From CALODL01 sp942492115 (GTDB lineage: Bacteria; Planctomycetota; Phycisphaerae; UBA1845; CAIVHJ01): a DNA stretch of 64,000 nucleotides. Under the pieces are notes generated by a model, which saw only the letters and a program-made list of their open reading frames with translations, was not told the origin of the DNA and ran no database searches. Numbering within the stretch: position 1 is the stretch's first letter; the number at the start of each line of letters is the position of its first letter. The stretch covers positions 75,534 to 139,533 of the forward strand of contig CALODL010000035.1 of the NCBI GenBank assembly GCA_942492115.1, read 5' to 3'. Position numbers and translations under genes: made by a program. Shown here piece by piece: positions 52,701-60,856 of the stretch.

Positions 52701-53438
52701 TCAGTTCAATCTTGCGCTTGCGCGACCGATGAACGCCCACACGTCAGGCGTGATGTTGAACTGTTGAGACATATCCGGTTCGCTTTGCCAGAGCTTGCCC
52801 GCTGCACGGGCGATGCCCGGATCGCCCCCGGTAAACTGATCGATCAGTCCTTTCCACGACCGCGCCAGTTCCCGCGCCTCATCGCTCTCGGGATCGACAC
52901 CGGACTTCAACGCATCGTGCACACGTTCTATGAGTACCGTCCAATTCTCTTGTGCTGCCTGCAGCGAGTCCTCTCCCAGCTTGGCTTTGCGCTCAGTAAG
53001 CGTTTCGAGTTGCTCCGGCGTGTAGTATTTCTCGAAAGTGTCCATCATGTCACTCTCCTGAATGGCCCTGACGAGGTCGTCAATGCTGGCGTCCTGGTCG
53101 TCGTTCAACTGTCCGGCAATTCGATGCAGTCTGTTCCGCAACCGCTGCTGCATAGTGATCTGCGCGGTGACGTGCTCGATGTGCCGTTTGAGGACGTCCA
53201 CCGGCGAATAATCCGCGTCCGTCAGCGCCTTACGGACGTCGTCGAGAGACAGGCCAAGCTGCTGCAGAGATCGAATCTGCTGCAGCCGGACCAGTTCCGT
53301 GCGTGTGTAGTAGCGATGGCCGGCAGGCGTTCGTTCGGCCGGTGCCAGCAGTCCTATTTCTTCGTAGTAGTGCAGCGTGCGAACAGAGACCCCGGTGAGT
53401 GTTGCAAAGGGACCGATTTTCCATGAGTCAACAGACAT
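52701..53438 (-). CDS. MerR-family regulator with TipAS-like effector domain
   Basis: A 245-residue transcription activator. The MerR winged helix (about 6-75, WKIGPFATLTGVSVRTLHYYEEIGLLAPAERTPAGHRYY) is followed by a dimerising coiled coil (about 80-125). A helical TipAS domain completes it (YYTPEQLETLTERKAKLGED, ELARSWKGLIDQFTGGDPGIARAAGKLW), which in TipAL binds thiopeptide antibiotics. GGAG lies 6 bases before the ATG at 53438. No adjacent resistance gene is obvious, so the regulon is unknown. Confidence 0.87.
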   Translation of the reverse strand: MSVDSWKIGPFATLTGVSVRTLHYYEEIGLLAPAERTPAGHRYYTRTELVRLQQIRSLQQLGLSLDDVRKALTDADYSPVDVLKRHIEHVTAQITMQQRLRNRLHRIAGQLNDDQDASIDDLVRAIQESDMMDTFEKYYTPEQLETLTERKAKLGEDSLQAAQENWTVLIERVHDALKSGVDPESDEARELARSWKGLIDQFTGGDPGIARAAGKLWQSEPDMSQQFNITPDVWAFIGRASARLN

Positions 53439-53667
53439 GGGACGCTCCGTTCCAGGGCTCGGGGACACGTAATCCCGAATGAACCCAAGAGGTGTTGCGA
53501 CGAGTCCGGCCTCTGACTGAACACTGCGGCTCAGCGAACAGTCGGGCTACATTCCAAGGATAGCACCTGACGTAGCGTGAGGAGCAAGGGGAAACTCGGG
53601 GCGAGAGCCAGCGTGCGGACGCAAGTGATCGAGCGGATCATGTGCGCGGGCATGTGCGGAGTCACTT

Positions 53668-53997
53668 CTAGAATGCTGCAATGGCGCTGTCGCGGTCCGG
53701 CTGAATATCGAAAATCCTGTCCATCGCCGTAATCTCAAAAACCTCACGGACGATGGGCTTTACCGAACAGAGTTTGACCTCGCCTTTCTTGAGCTTGGCC
53801 CGCGTATGGATCTGGACGAGAAGTCCCAGTTCGAAGCTGGCCAGCAGGTCGACCTGGGAACAGTCGACAACGATCTTGCGGGCCCCGTCGTTGATCTTGC
53901 CGAAGACCTCGGCGATGAACGCGTTGCCGGCAGATTCGGTCGTGCCGCCTGCCGCTTGTATGATCAGGATATCATTGTCGTGGGAAGATATGTTCAT
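53668..53997 (-). CDS. STAS-domain anti-sigma-factor-antagonist-like protein
   Basis: A 109-residue single STAS domain (SpoIIAA/RsbV-like) with NDILIIQAAGG as first strand, KIVVDCSQVDLLASFELGLLVQIH as the central strand-loop-helix and VREVFEITAMDRIFDI at the end. The loop that carries the phosphorylatable Ser in RsbV (usually DxSxxxxxSxxLG) reads DCSQVDLLASFELG, so the site is probably the Ser in ASFELG. GGAG lies 7 bases before the ATG at 53997. No anti-sigma kinase or PP2C gene is adjacent; the SpoIIE-like fragment at 19843 is far away. Confidence 0.85.
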   Translation of the reverse strand: MNISSHDNDILIIQAAGGTTESAGNAFIAEVFGKINDGARKIVVDCSQVDLLASFELGLLVQIHTRAKLKKGEVKLCSVKPIVREVFEITAMDRIFDIQPDRDSAIAAF

Positions 53998-54067
53998 CAA
54001 GTCACTCCGTAGGTGAAGCGTCGTTATTCAATCATTTCAGTGTCGATCCGCTCGGCTGATTGTTTCG

Positions 54068-55387
54068 CTAGTTCTCGGCAATGCAGTAGAGCGTCGACCT
54101 GCCTCGAAGGAACAAAGCGTCGCCGACGACAGCTGGCGACGCCGCGAATTCGTCATCAAGTGTGTTGTTCGCGAGCACCTCATACCGAGGGCCATGTTTG
54201 ATGACCTGGGTCGTGCCTCCGCGTCCGACGACATACACGCGCCCCGCGGCTCCGACGATGGAAGAATACACACCGCTGATCGTCTCGAGCCGCTGATTGC
54301 GGTAAAGTTCTTCGCCGCTTCTGGCATTGAAGCAGGACAGCATGCCGCTGTTCTTCTTGATCAGGTACAAGGTATCGCCATACAGCAGCGGCGATGGGAC
54401 ATAGGAGGTGTCGCCAGCGAGTTGCCACCGAATGTTCTTCGAGCCGGTGATGTCGCCCGATGCTCCCGGGTAACGAATGGCCAGCAGCGCCGGATCGCGG
54501 TAACCACTCATGACCACGACAGTGTCGTCCAGTTGTACCGGCGAGGGGACGCAATTGACGCCGAGCCCGCTGCATTCCCACAGGACCTTTCCGGAAGAAA
54601 CGGCGTACGAGCGTACCCGGTTCGCTCCTGGCATGACGGCTTGCGCTTCCTGGCCTTGTCCGATGATCAGCGGCGTGGCCCACGTGGTCACTTCGTCCCG
54701 GCTTGCGCGCCACAGTTCCTTGCCGGTCGTTTTGTTGAGGGCAACGATGAACGAGGGGCCTTCGTGGTCCCAGGGCATGATCAGCGTATTGCCCGAGAGT
54801 GCGGGTGATCCCCCTTCGCCGAAGCCTCGACGTGTGCGCATATCGCCCAGGTCCTGGTCCCAAAGCGTCTTGCCATTCATGTCGAGACCGTAGAGTCCAT
54901 GCGAACCGAAATTGGCGATGATCATGGTACCGTCGGTCAGGGGGGAGCCCGATGCCTGGCTGGCATCCGCGTGCGTGCCTTCGTGCGGCACCTCCTCGCG
55001 CAGCGTTCGCTGCCACATCGTTCGGCCGGTGGCACGGTCGAATGCTATGAGAACGAAACGGTGCGGCGATATCGGCTGCGCGCCGCGGCCGCGGCCCTCA
55101 GTGGCGGCGGCACCATCCGGAAGAATGGCCGTTTGGATCAGGACCACGTCGCCCCAGATGATCGGCGTGGCATGACCATAGCCTGGAATGTCGGCCTTCC
55201 AGCGAATGTTCTTGTCGCTGGCCCACGTGGTTGGCGGCGTGGCTGCGGGCGCCACCCCGGAGGCGAGCGGTCCGCGCCATTGCCCCCACTGCGCGGAGGG
55301 ATCGAGCTTTTGGGCGAAAGCGATGTCAGCGGCGACGACCGCAACGGTTGCGAGAAAAACGGTGATGGCGAGCAGGCGTCGAATCAT
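54068..55387 (-). CDS. Exported PQQ-like (YVTN-type) beta-propeller protein
   Basis: A 439-residue protein with signal peptide (about 4-26) and an AGAGGA site before the ATG at 55387. The N-terminal QWGQWRGPLASGVAP is the hallmark of the large outer-membrane-assembly/PQQ-like propeller family of Planctomycetota. Blades recur as LIAFDRATGRTMWQRTL, LYGLDMNGKTLWDQDLG, IVALNKTTGKELWR, SYAVSSGKVLWECSG and LSCFNARSGEELYRNQ. No alcohol-dehydrogenase catalytic set is seen, so it is more likely structural or a binding protein than a PQQ enzyme. Confidence 0.83.
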   Translation of the reverse strand: MIRRLLAITVFLATVAVVAADIAFAQKLDPSAQWGQWRGPLASGVAPAATPPTTWASDKNIRWKADIPGYGHATPIIWGDVVLIQTAILPDGAAATEGRGRGAQPISPHRFVLIAFDRATGRTMWQRTLREEVPHEGTHADASQASGSPLTDGTMIIANFGSHGLYGLDMNGKTLWDQDLGDMRTRRGFGEGGSPALSGNTLIMPWDHEGPSFIVALNKTTGKELWRASRDEVTTWATPLIIGQGQEAQAVMPGANRVRSYAVSSGKVLWECSGLGVNCVPSPVQLDDTVVVMSGYRDPALLAIRYPGASGDITGSKNIRWQLAGDTSYVPSPLLYGDTLYLIKKNSGMLSCFNARSGEELYRNQRLETISGVYSSIVGAAGRVYVVGRGGTTQVIKHGPRYEVLANNTLDDEFAASPAVVGDALFLRGRSTLYCIAEN

Positions 55388-55575
55388 GGCGTCCTCTTTC
55401 TGGTAACTCGAACGGCAAGGGAACGAAGAGTCTACAGCGGCATGGCTGTGAAATCCAAGATGCAGTCCGGGGGGCCGTGCGGGATTTTGTGTCAGGAAAG
55501 CTCTACAGTGCCCACTGATTCCCCATGATGAGCGACGTCGCTGAGGAGGCGAACCCCGTAGTGAGGATGAGACTG

Positions 55576-57066
55576 ATGAATGTGGTTCAGGGCGATGATT
55601 CTCGACGCAATTCTCGATCGGGCGGGCTCGGGCTGTGTGCGGTCGTACTCCTTGCATTCGGCTGCACCAAGACCCTGGCTCCTCCCAATCTGGGCGGACT
55701 GTACAACCGTGCGGCGAGCCACCATGATGCCATGCGGAATCCTGTGATCGTCATCCCCGGGATTCTGGGGAGCAAACTGTTCGATGAGCCCACGGGCAGA
55801 GCGGCGTGGGGCGCTTTCGCGGGTGGCTACGCCAATCCCGAAACCACGAGCGGGGCCCGCATCGTGGCCCTCCCCATGGAGGAAGGTCGCACTCTGGGCG
55901 AATTGCGCGACGGGATCGTTCCACAGGGAGTGCTCGATCGGGCTTCGATCAGCCTGATCGGCTTGCCCATCGAGCTCAGTGCCTACGTGCACATTCTGGC
56001 GACCCTGGGAGTCGGCGGCTATCGCGACGAACCACTCGGGGAGGCGGGCATCGTCGACTATGGCGATGACCACTACACCTGTTTTCAGTTCGACTACGAC
56101 TGGCGGCGCGACAATGTCGAAAACGCGCGCCGGCTGCACCGGTTCATTCTCCAAAAAAAGGCGTATGTTCAGGAGGAGTACAAGCGCCGGTATGGCATCG
56201 ATCGCGCCGAGATCAAGTTCGATATCATCGCACACTCAATGGGCGGGTTGGTCAGTCGGTACTACCTGCGCTACGGCGACCAGGACATGCCCGTTGATGG
56301 ATCGGCACCTCAATTGAACTGGGCAGGAGCAGAGTACGTCGACCGTCTCATCATGATCGGAACGCCCAACGGCGGTTCGGTCAAGTCGCTCATCCAACTC
56401 GTGCATGGAGTACGATTCGCTCCGATTCTTCCAAAATACAATGCGGTACTACTGGGTACGATGCCATCGATCTATCAGTTGCTTCCACGCAACGCGTCGG
56501 GAGCGGTCCGACTCACCGGGATCAACGGCCCGATTGTTGAAGACCTCTATGACATCGAATTGTGGAAGCGTATGGGCTGGGGACTCGCTTCGCCGCGTGC
56601 CGACCGCACGCTGGCGACTGTGCTTCCTTCTGTCGCGGAGGTCGGCGCGCGGCGGCGGATCGCCCTGGACCATCTTGCCAAGTGTCTCGATCGCGCCCGA
56701 CAGTTCAATGCGGCTCTCGACGTGCCCGCCACAGCACCTGAGGGCACGACGCTCTATCTGTTCGCCGGTGATGCCGTAGCAACTGATTCGGTAGTGGCCA
56801 TCAATCGCCGCAACGGCGCCGTGCGGACCGTTGAGCAAACACCAGGGGATGGCACGGTCACACGGGCCAGTGCGCTGGGGGATTTGCGCGTGCCTGACGA
56901 ATGGCAACCCGGTTTGTTGAGCCCAATCGATTTCAGGCACGTTACATTCCTGTTTACCGACCATCTCGGGTTGACCAGTGATCCGGCGTTTGCTGACAAC
57001 GTGTTGTTCATTCTATTGGAGCGGCCAGTGACCGTGAGATCGTCCCGTTCGGGGGCGCGGCCGTAA
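55576..57066 (+). CDS. LCAT-like alpha/beta-hydrolase lipoprotein
   Basis: A 496-residue lipid-acting hydrolase. A lipobox-like segment (LLAFGCTK) follows a short hydrophobic stretch. The fold shows the oxyanion start PVIVIPGILGSKLFD and the nucleophile elbow IIAHSMGGLVSRYYLRYGD (Ser in HSMGG). Further blocks are LIMIGTPNGGSVKS and a C-terminal GDGTVTRASAL...HVTFLFTDHLGL block likely carrying Asp and His. Length and layout match lecithin:cholesterol acyltransferase-type phospholipases. The ATG at 55576 is preferred for a GAGG site 9 bases upstream; ATGs at 55525, 55528 and 55567 are alternatives. Confidence 0.8.
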   Translation: MNVVQGDDSRRNSRSGGLGLCAVVLLAFGCTKTLAPPNLGGLYNRAASHHDAMRNPVIVIPGILGSKLFDEPTGRAAWGAFAGGYANPETTSGARIVALPMEEGRTLGELRDGIVPQGVLDRASISLIGLPIELSAYVHILATLGVGGYRDEPLGEAGIVDYGDDHYTCFQFDYDWRRDNVENARRLHRFILQKKAYVQEEYKRRYGIDRAEIKFDIIAHSMGGLVSRYYLRYGDQDMPVDGSAPQLNWAGAEYVDRLIMIGTPNGGSVKSLIQLVHGVRFAPILPKYNAVLLGTMPSIYQLLPRNASGAVRLTGINGPIVEDLYDIELWKRMGWGLASPRADRTLATVLPSVAEVGARRRIALDHLAKCLDRARQFNAALDVPATAPEGTTLYLFAGDAVATDSVVAINRRNGAVRTVEQTPGDGTVTRASALGDLRVPDEWQPGLLSPIDFRHVTFLFTDHLGLTSDPAFADNVLFILLERPVTVRSSRSGARP

Positions 57067-57163
57067 CCTCCCGTGATGCAGGTTGTTGCGGTCCATTAGG
57101 AGCTGCCAATACGCGGGCGGATCATGCGTCGTGAGGATTCTGGGATCCCCGTGGAGGGGAAGC

Positions 57164-57169
57164 TATAAT
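57164..57169 (+). promoter_or_regulatory. TATAAT -10 element upstream of the disintegrin-repeat protein
   Basis: A perfect TATAAT in the sequence AGCTATAATAGGGG, 68 bases before the ATG at 57238. The -35 position holds TGGGAT, a poor match. Confidence 0.45.
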
Positions 57170-57237
57170 AGGGGACTTCTCTTTCAGGCGGCTCGTCCGC
57201 CGTCCGCAGAACGCAACCCAAGCCTTCAGGAGGGGCC

Positions 57238-59448
57238 ATGGCGAAGCGAACCTTACTGCTTGCGCTGACCGGTGTACTCGGCGTTCAAACGCCCCGGTTG
57301 CTTGCGCAGTGTGGCGATCCGGGCCCCAATCTCGTCACGATTCAACCCGTCGTTCTGGCGAAGCCCAGTGGTATGGATAGTGGTGCGTTGCCGGCTTCGG
57401 CAGCATCCATTGCGCTGGGTACATCGTTCGTGGTCGAAATGTGGGCCCAACAGACCGACACGGAATTGCTTGGGCTGTCCTGCGTATTCAGCGATATCAG
57501 CTTTGACTCCACAGCAGCATCATGTGAGACCGTAACCGTAGCACCGACGTTCGATGGTTTCGGCGCGAGTGGGTCATGTGCTGCTGACACGGCCATCGAT
57601 GTGGGTGGGTGCACCTTTAATCTGGGCGAGGGGGTCATGCCGCAGTGGGTCCGGGTGGCGACCATCGATATGACCGCGAACGTCGTGGGCTCGACGATGG
57701 TGTCATCAGCGCTGGCCAGTGATCCGTTGAAGTCGATATCGATTGTCGGGTGCGGCAATGTCGCGAGTGAACGAATCCAGGTGCTGTCCGCGGATCTGGT
57801 GATCAGCAGCGGACCGGAATGTGGTGATGGGACAATCGATCCGGGGGAAGATTGCGACGGTGGCGACTGTTGCACGGGCGGATGCCTGTACGTGTCGCAG
57901 GGCAGCGTGTGTCGCAACGCGGTCGGGTTGTGTGACGAAGTCGAGCACTGCACGGGAGCGAGTGCCGATTGTCCCGATGACGCACTCGTCGATGAAGGAG
58001 TCGAGTGTCGCGCCGTCGCCGGTGATTGTGATGTGCCGGAGTTCTGCAGCGGGTTTGATCCCGCCTGTCCTGCTGATGACGTCCTGCCCGATACGGAATT
58101 GTGTCGTGGAGCGACGAACGAATGTGATGTGGATGAGTTTTGCAACGGCCTGGATGGTGCCTGTCCGGCCGATGCCTGCGCGGACGCCGGTCTCACGTGT
58201 GACAGCGGAGAGGGGCCCGGCAGTGGCGAGTGTGACGGCTCGTGCGAATGTGTTTTTATCGATCCCTGTGCGGACATCGATTGCACCAGCCTGGATGACG
58301 ACTGTGCGGTCGGTGTGTGCAACCCGGTCACCTTCGAATGTGAGCAGCAGGTCCTCGAACAGGGCACCGTGTGTCGCGCGAGTCTTGACCCCTGTGATGT
58401 GGATGAGGTATGCGACGGTGCTTCCTCTGCTTGTCCGGACGACGACTGTGTGACCAATGGGTCTTCCTGCTTTGGCGGGGCGGGGGAGTGTACCGATTGC
58501 GTGTGTTTCATTACAGCAACGTGCGCGACGCACGAAGATTGTGCCGACCTCGATGACGATGGGGTACGCGACGACAATTGCATCTGGTGGGCCTGCGTGT
58601 CCTCAGTGTGTGAGGCGACCCCTGTAGTGTTTGCCGACCTGGGTGGGCAGTTTGGGGTGTGTCCGCCGGATGGGACCGCGGACGGCAACGATCGCTTTCA
58701 CGCCCTGAATTGTTTTTCGAACACTGATCCCAACACGCCGCCGCCCAACGATTACAACTGTGAGGCTGCGGCTCCGGCCGCGTTCAACGTGGACGCTGGC
58801 GGGCAGTTCGGTAGTTGCAGCCCGGATGGAGTGTGTGACGGCAACGATGCGTTTGCGGCCCTGAACGCCTTTGGTAATGTTTCGACATGCAGTTGCCCTC
58901 TGGATGGTGGCCCGGCACCCGAATGGGGGACGGGCTTCCAGGCGGCGTCCCGCGTGGTCGGACGGACCTCTCTGTCCCTGGTGACGGGTTCATCGACGGT
59001 CCGACCGGGAGAGCGCTTCGATGTCGAAGTGTACATGGATCAACCGTTGAGCGATTTGAGAGGCTACCAGTTGCATCTCGGTGTATTCGGCGGTCACCGC
59101 GGTGAGCTGGAATTGATCGACATCAGCATCCATCCTCGTGAAGGCACGGGCCGACAGAAAGCACACCATGTGTTCGAGGGCACCGGGTACTGGGACGCGT
59201 ATAACATCGTGACCGCACAGATGGTCGCCGGACTCGACGCGGCCGGGCGCGGAGTTGAGTCGGGGGGCTATCTCGCAACATTTACCTATCGTGCTTCGAA
59301 GCACGCCTCCGGTCGGTTTGCCATCGAAGTGCTGCATGATGACGCCGACCCGTCTCAGCGGACCTTCCTGTTCGCTACACCTGCGAATGGTGAGAATGCG
59401 ATCGACGCCGCCAGCCCGGCGTACATCACCGTGAATCGCCGGCGGTGA
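57238..59448 (+). CDS. Secreted disintegrin-like Cys-rich protein with C-terminal dockerin-like/cohesin-like module
   Basis: A 736-residue exported protein with AGGAGG upstream of the ATG. After the signal peptide comes a beta domain (about 30-190, FVVEMWAQQTD...LGLSCVFSDISFDS). A Cys-rich region follows (about 193-425) that closely follows the animal ADAM disintegrin pattern: CGDGTIDPGEDCDGGDCCTGGC, then repeated CRxxxxxCDxxExCxGxxxxCPxDxxxxxGxxC units (VCRNAVGLCDEVEHCTG, ECRAVAGDCDVPEFCSG, LCRGATNECDVDEFCNG, VCRASLDPCDVDEVCDG). The shared module fills residues about 429-736 (CADLDDDGVRDDNCIWWAC, two GGQFGxCxPDG loops, cohesin-like end ITVNRRR). The disintegrin resemblance suggests adhesion, but no integrin-binding loop can be claimed. 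Confidence 0.82.
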   Translation: MAKRTLLLALTGVLGVQTPRLLAQCGDPGPNLVTIQPVVLAKPSGMDSGALPASAASIALGTSFVVEMWAQQTDTELLGLSCVFSDISFDSTAASCETVTVAPTFDGFGASGSCAADTAIDVGGCTFNLGEGVMPQWVRVATIDMTANVVGSTMVSSALASDPLKSISIVGCGNVASERIQVLSADLVISSGPECGDGTIDPGEDCDGGDCCTGGCLYVSQGSVCRNAVGLCDEVEHCTGASADCPDDALVDEGVECRAVAGDCDVPEFCSGFDPACPADDVLPDTELCRGATNECDVDEFCNGLDGACPADACADAGLTCDSGEGPGSGECDGSCECVFIDPCADIDCTSLDDDCAVGVCNPVTFECEQQVLEQGTVCRASLDPCDVDEVCDGASSACPDDDCVTNGSSCFGGAGECTDCVCFITATCATHEDCADLDDDGVRDDNCIWWACVSSVCEATPVVFADLGGQFGVCPPDGTADGNDRFHALNCFSNTDPNTPPPNDYNCEAAAPAAFNVDAGGQFGSCSPDGVCDGNDAFAALNAFGNVSTCSCPLDGGPAPEWGTGFQAASRVVGRTSLSLVTGSSTVRPGERFDVEVYMDQPLSDLRGYQLHLGVFGGHRGELELIDISIHPREGTGRQKAHHVFEGTGYWDAYNIVTAQMVAGLDAAGRGVESGGYLATFTYRASKHASGRFAIEVLHDDADPSQRTFLFATPANGENAIDAASPAYITVNRRR

Positions 59449-59477
59449 TCTTGACCGTGGGTGGCACTGTCCAGCAG

Positions 59478-60717
59478 TCACTTGCGGTGGTCGAGGACCA
59501 CCTTGCCGTTCTTGATGACCATGACCACCTCGAAGAGCGCTGTGACATCCGCAAGTGGGTCACGTGCGAGCACCACGAGATCGGCGGTCTGTCCAGGGGC
59601 GATGCGCCCGAGATCCAGGCGCCCCAGGACCTCGGCAGCAACGCACGTGGCGGCGCGCAGGGCTGCAGGAGGAGACATGCCCCATTCGACCATAAGCTGC
59701 AGTTCACGCGTATTGCCGCCGTGGGGAAAAACTCCAGCGTCGCTACCGCATGCAATGGTCACCCCGCTGTCCAGAGCACGGGTGAACATCGCGCGCGCCT
59801 GAGCAATTCGCGCAGGATCATCGGTATAGCGGGCCATGGCCTCTGCGGCCGCAAGCGTCGGGCACAACACGACCTCGTGTTGACGCATCAATTGCAGGAC
59901 CGTGGTGGTGGCTGACGTGCCGTGTTCGATCGTTCTGACTCCAGCCAGCACGGCGCTCGATGGCCGCGGACGTGACAGCATGGGCAGCGACCTCGAGGCC
60001 GGCACTGCGGGCCTCGTCAACGATGGCGCGGAGCTCGTCCTGTGAATACGTCGGCGTTGCAGGGTCACCCGGGCGTCGTCGATAGTCGGCGTAGACCTTG
60101 ATCCAGTCTGCGCCGGCGGCGATCTGTTCACGCACGGCACGTCGCACACCGGCAACGCCGTCAGCGACTTGCGCGCCCTTGGGCAATGACCATCGGGGAT
60201 CGAATCCGGTTGGCCCATAGCAGCCCGTTGCGACCAGCGCCCGCGTCGATGCCATGATGCGTGGGCCGTCGATGAGACCCTGGTCGATCGCATCGCGGAG
60301 AGCGACATCGGCATATCCTGCGCCCTCGGTACCCAGTTCCCTGATGGTCGTGAACCCGGCGAAAAGCGTTGCGCGCGCCGCGACGGTCGCTCGGATCGTG
60401 CGCAACTCGAGCGCTTCGCGCAAGACCTGGTCATTCCACGAGGCTTCGTCATAAGGATGCAGGAGCAGGTGCGTGTGCAGGTCGATCAGGCCGGGGATGA
60501 CATACATTCCTGAAAGATCGATGCGCTGGGCACCATGCTTGATGCGGTCGCCGGCCAGATCGGCGATCCGCCCGCCATTTATCAGCAGGGGCCGATCGTT
60601 GATCCAGCTGTGGCAGGTGGGGTCGAGGACCTGCGCACCGGTCAGCAGCAGCGCATCCTGCGCAGCTGTGGTGTAGACCAGACCCCATGACAACAACACC
60701 AATGCCGCCTTGTTCAT
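59478..60717 (-). CDS. Exported amidohydrolase (imidazolonepropionase-like), frameshifted near 59955
   Basis: Metal-dependent amidohydrolase of about 410 residues with signal peptide MNKAALVLLSWGLVYTTAAQ and GGGGAA before the ATG at 60717. The metal-binding IDLHTHLLL is in the first frame, with IKVYADYRRRPGDPATPTYS and the His of VAAHAVTSAAIE. Around 59949-59958 the frame breaks. Homology then continues in another frame with VLAGVRTIEHGT, the Asp of IACGSDAGVFPHGGNT and the end GRIAPGQTADLVVLARDPLADV. Loss of two bases in a CGC repeat (E-R-A-V expected) or gain of one explains it. Without correction the first frame ends at 59818 and lacks the catalytic Asp. Relatives hydrolyse imidazolonepropionate-like or Xaa-Pro substrates; specificity is unknown. 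Confidence 0.75.
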
Positions 60718-60856
60718 ACTACATTCCCCTGCGCTGTGTGCGAAGTTATTGGGCGTTCTCACCCAAGCCGAAAGTCCCTCTGCGATCGAGCCGACGTGAG
60801 GGCAGTATACGCCGCTTTCACGGTGTGCGGCACTCCATACTTCTGGGAGACAATCG

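Noticed and set aside
53547..53747. Small minus-strand ORF upstream of the MerR gene
   Set aside because: Overlaps the STAS gene in another frame, is Arg/His/Ser-rich and has no start signal or homology.
57342..58688. Ser/His/Thr-rich minus frame opposite the disintegrin-repeat gene
   Set aside because: Its low-complexity composition is the reverse image of the Cys/Asp-rich repeats.
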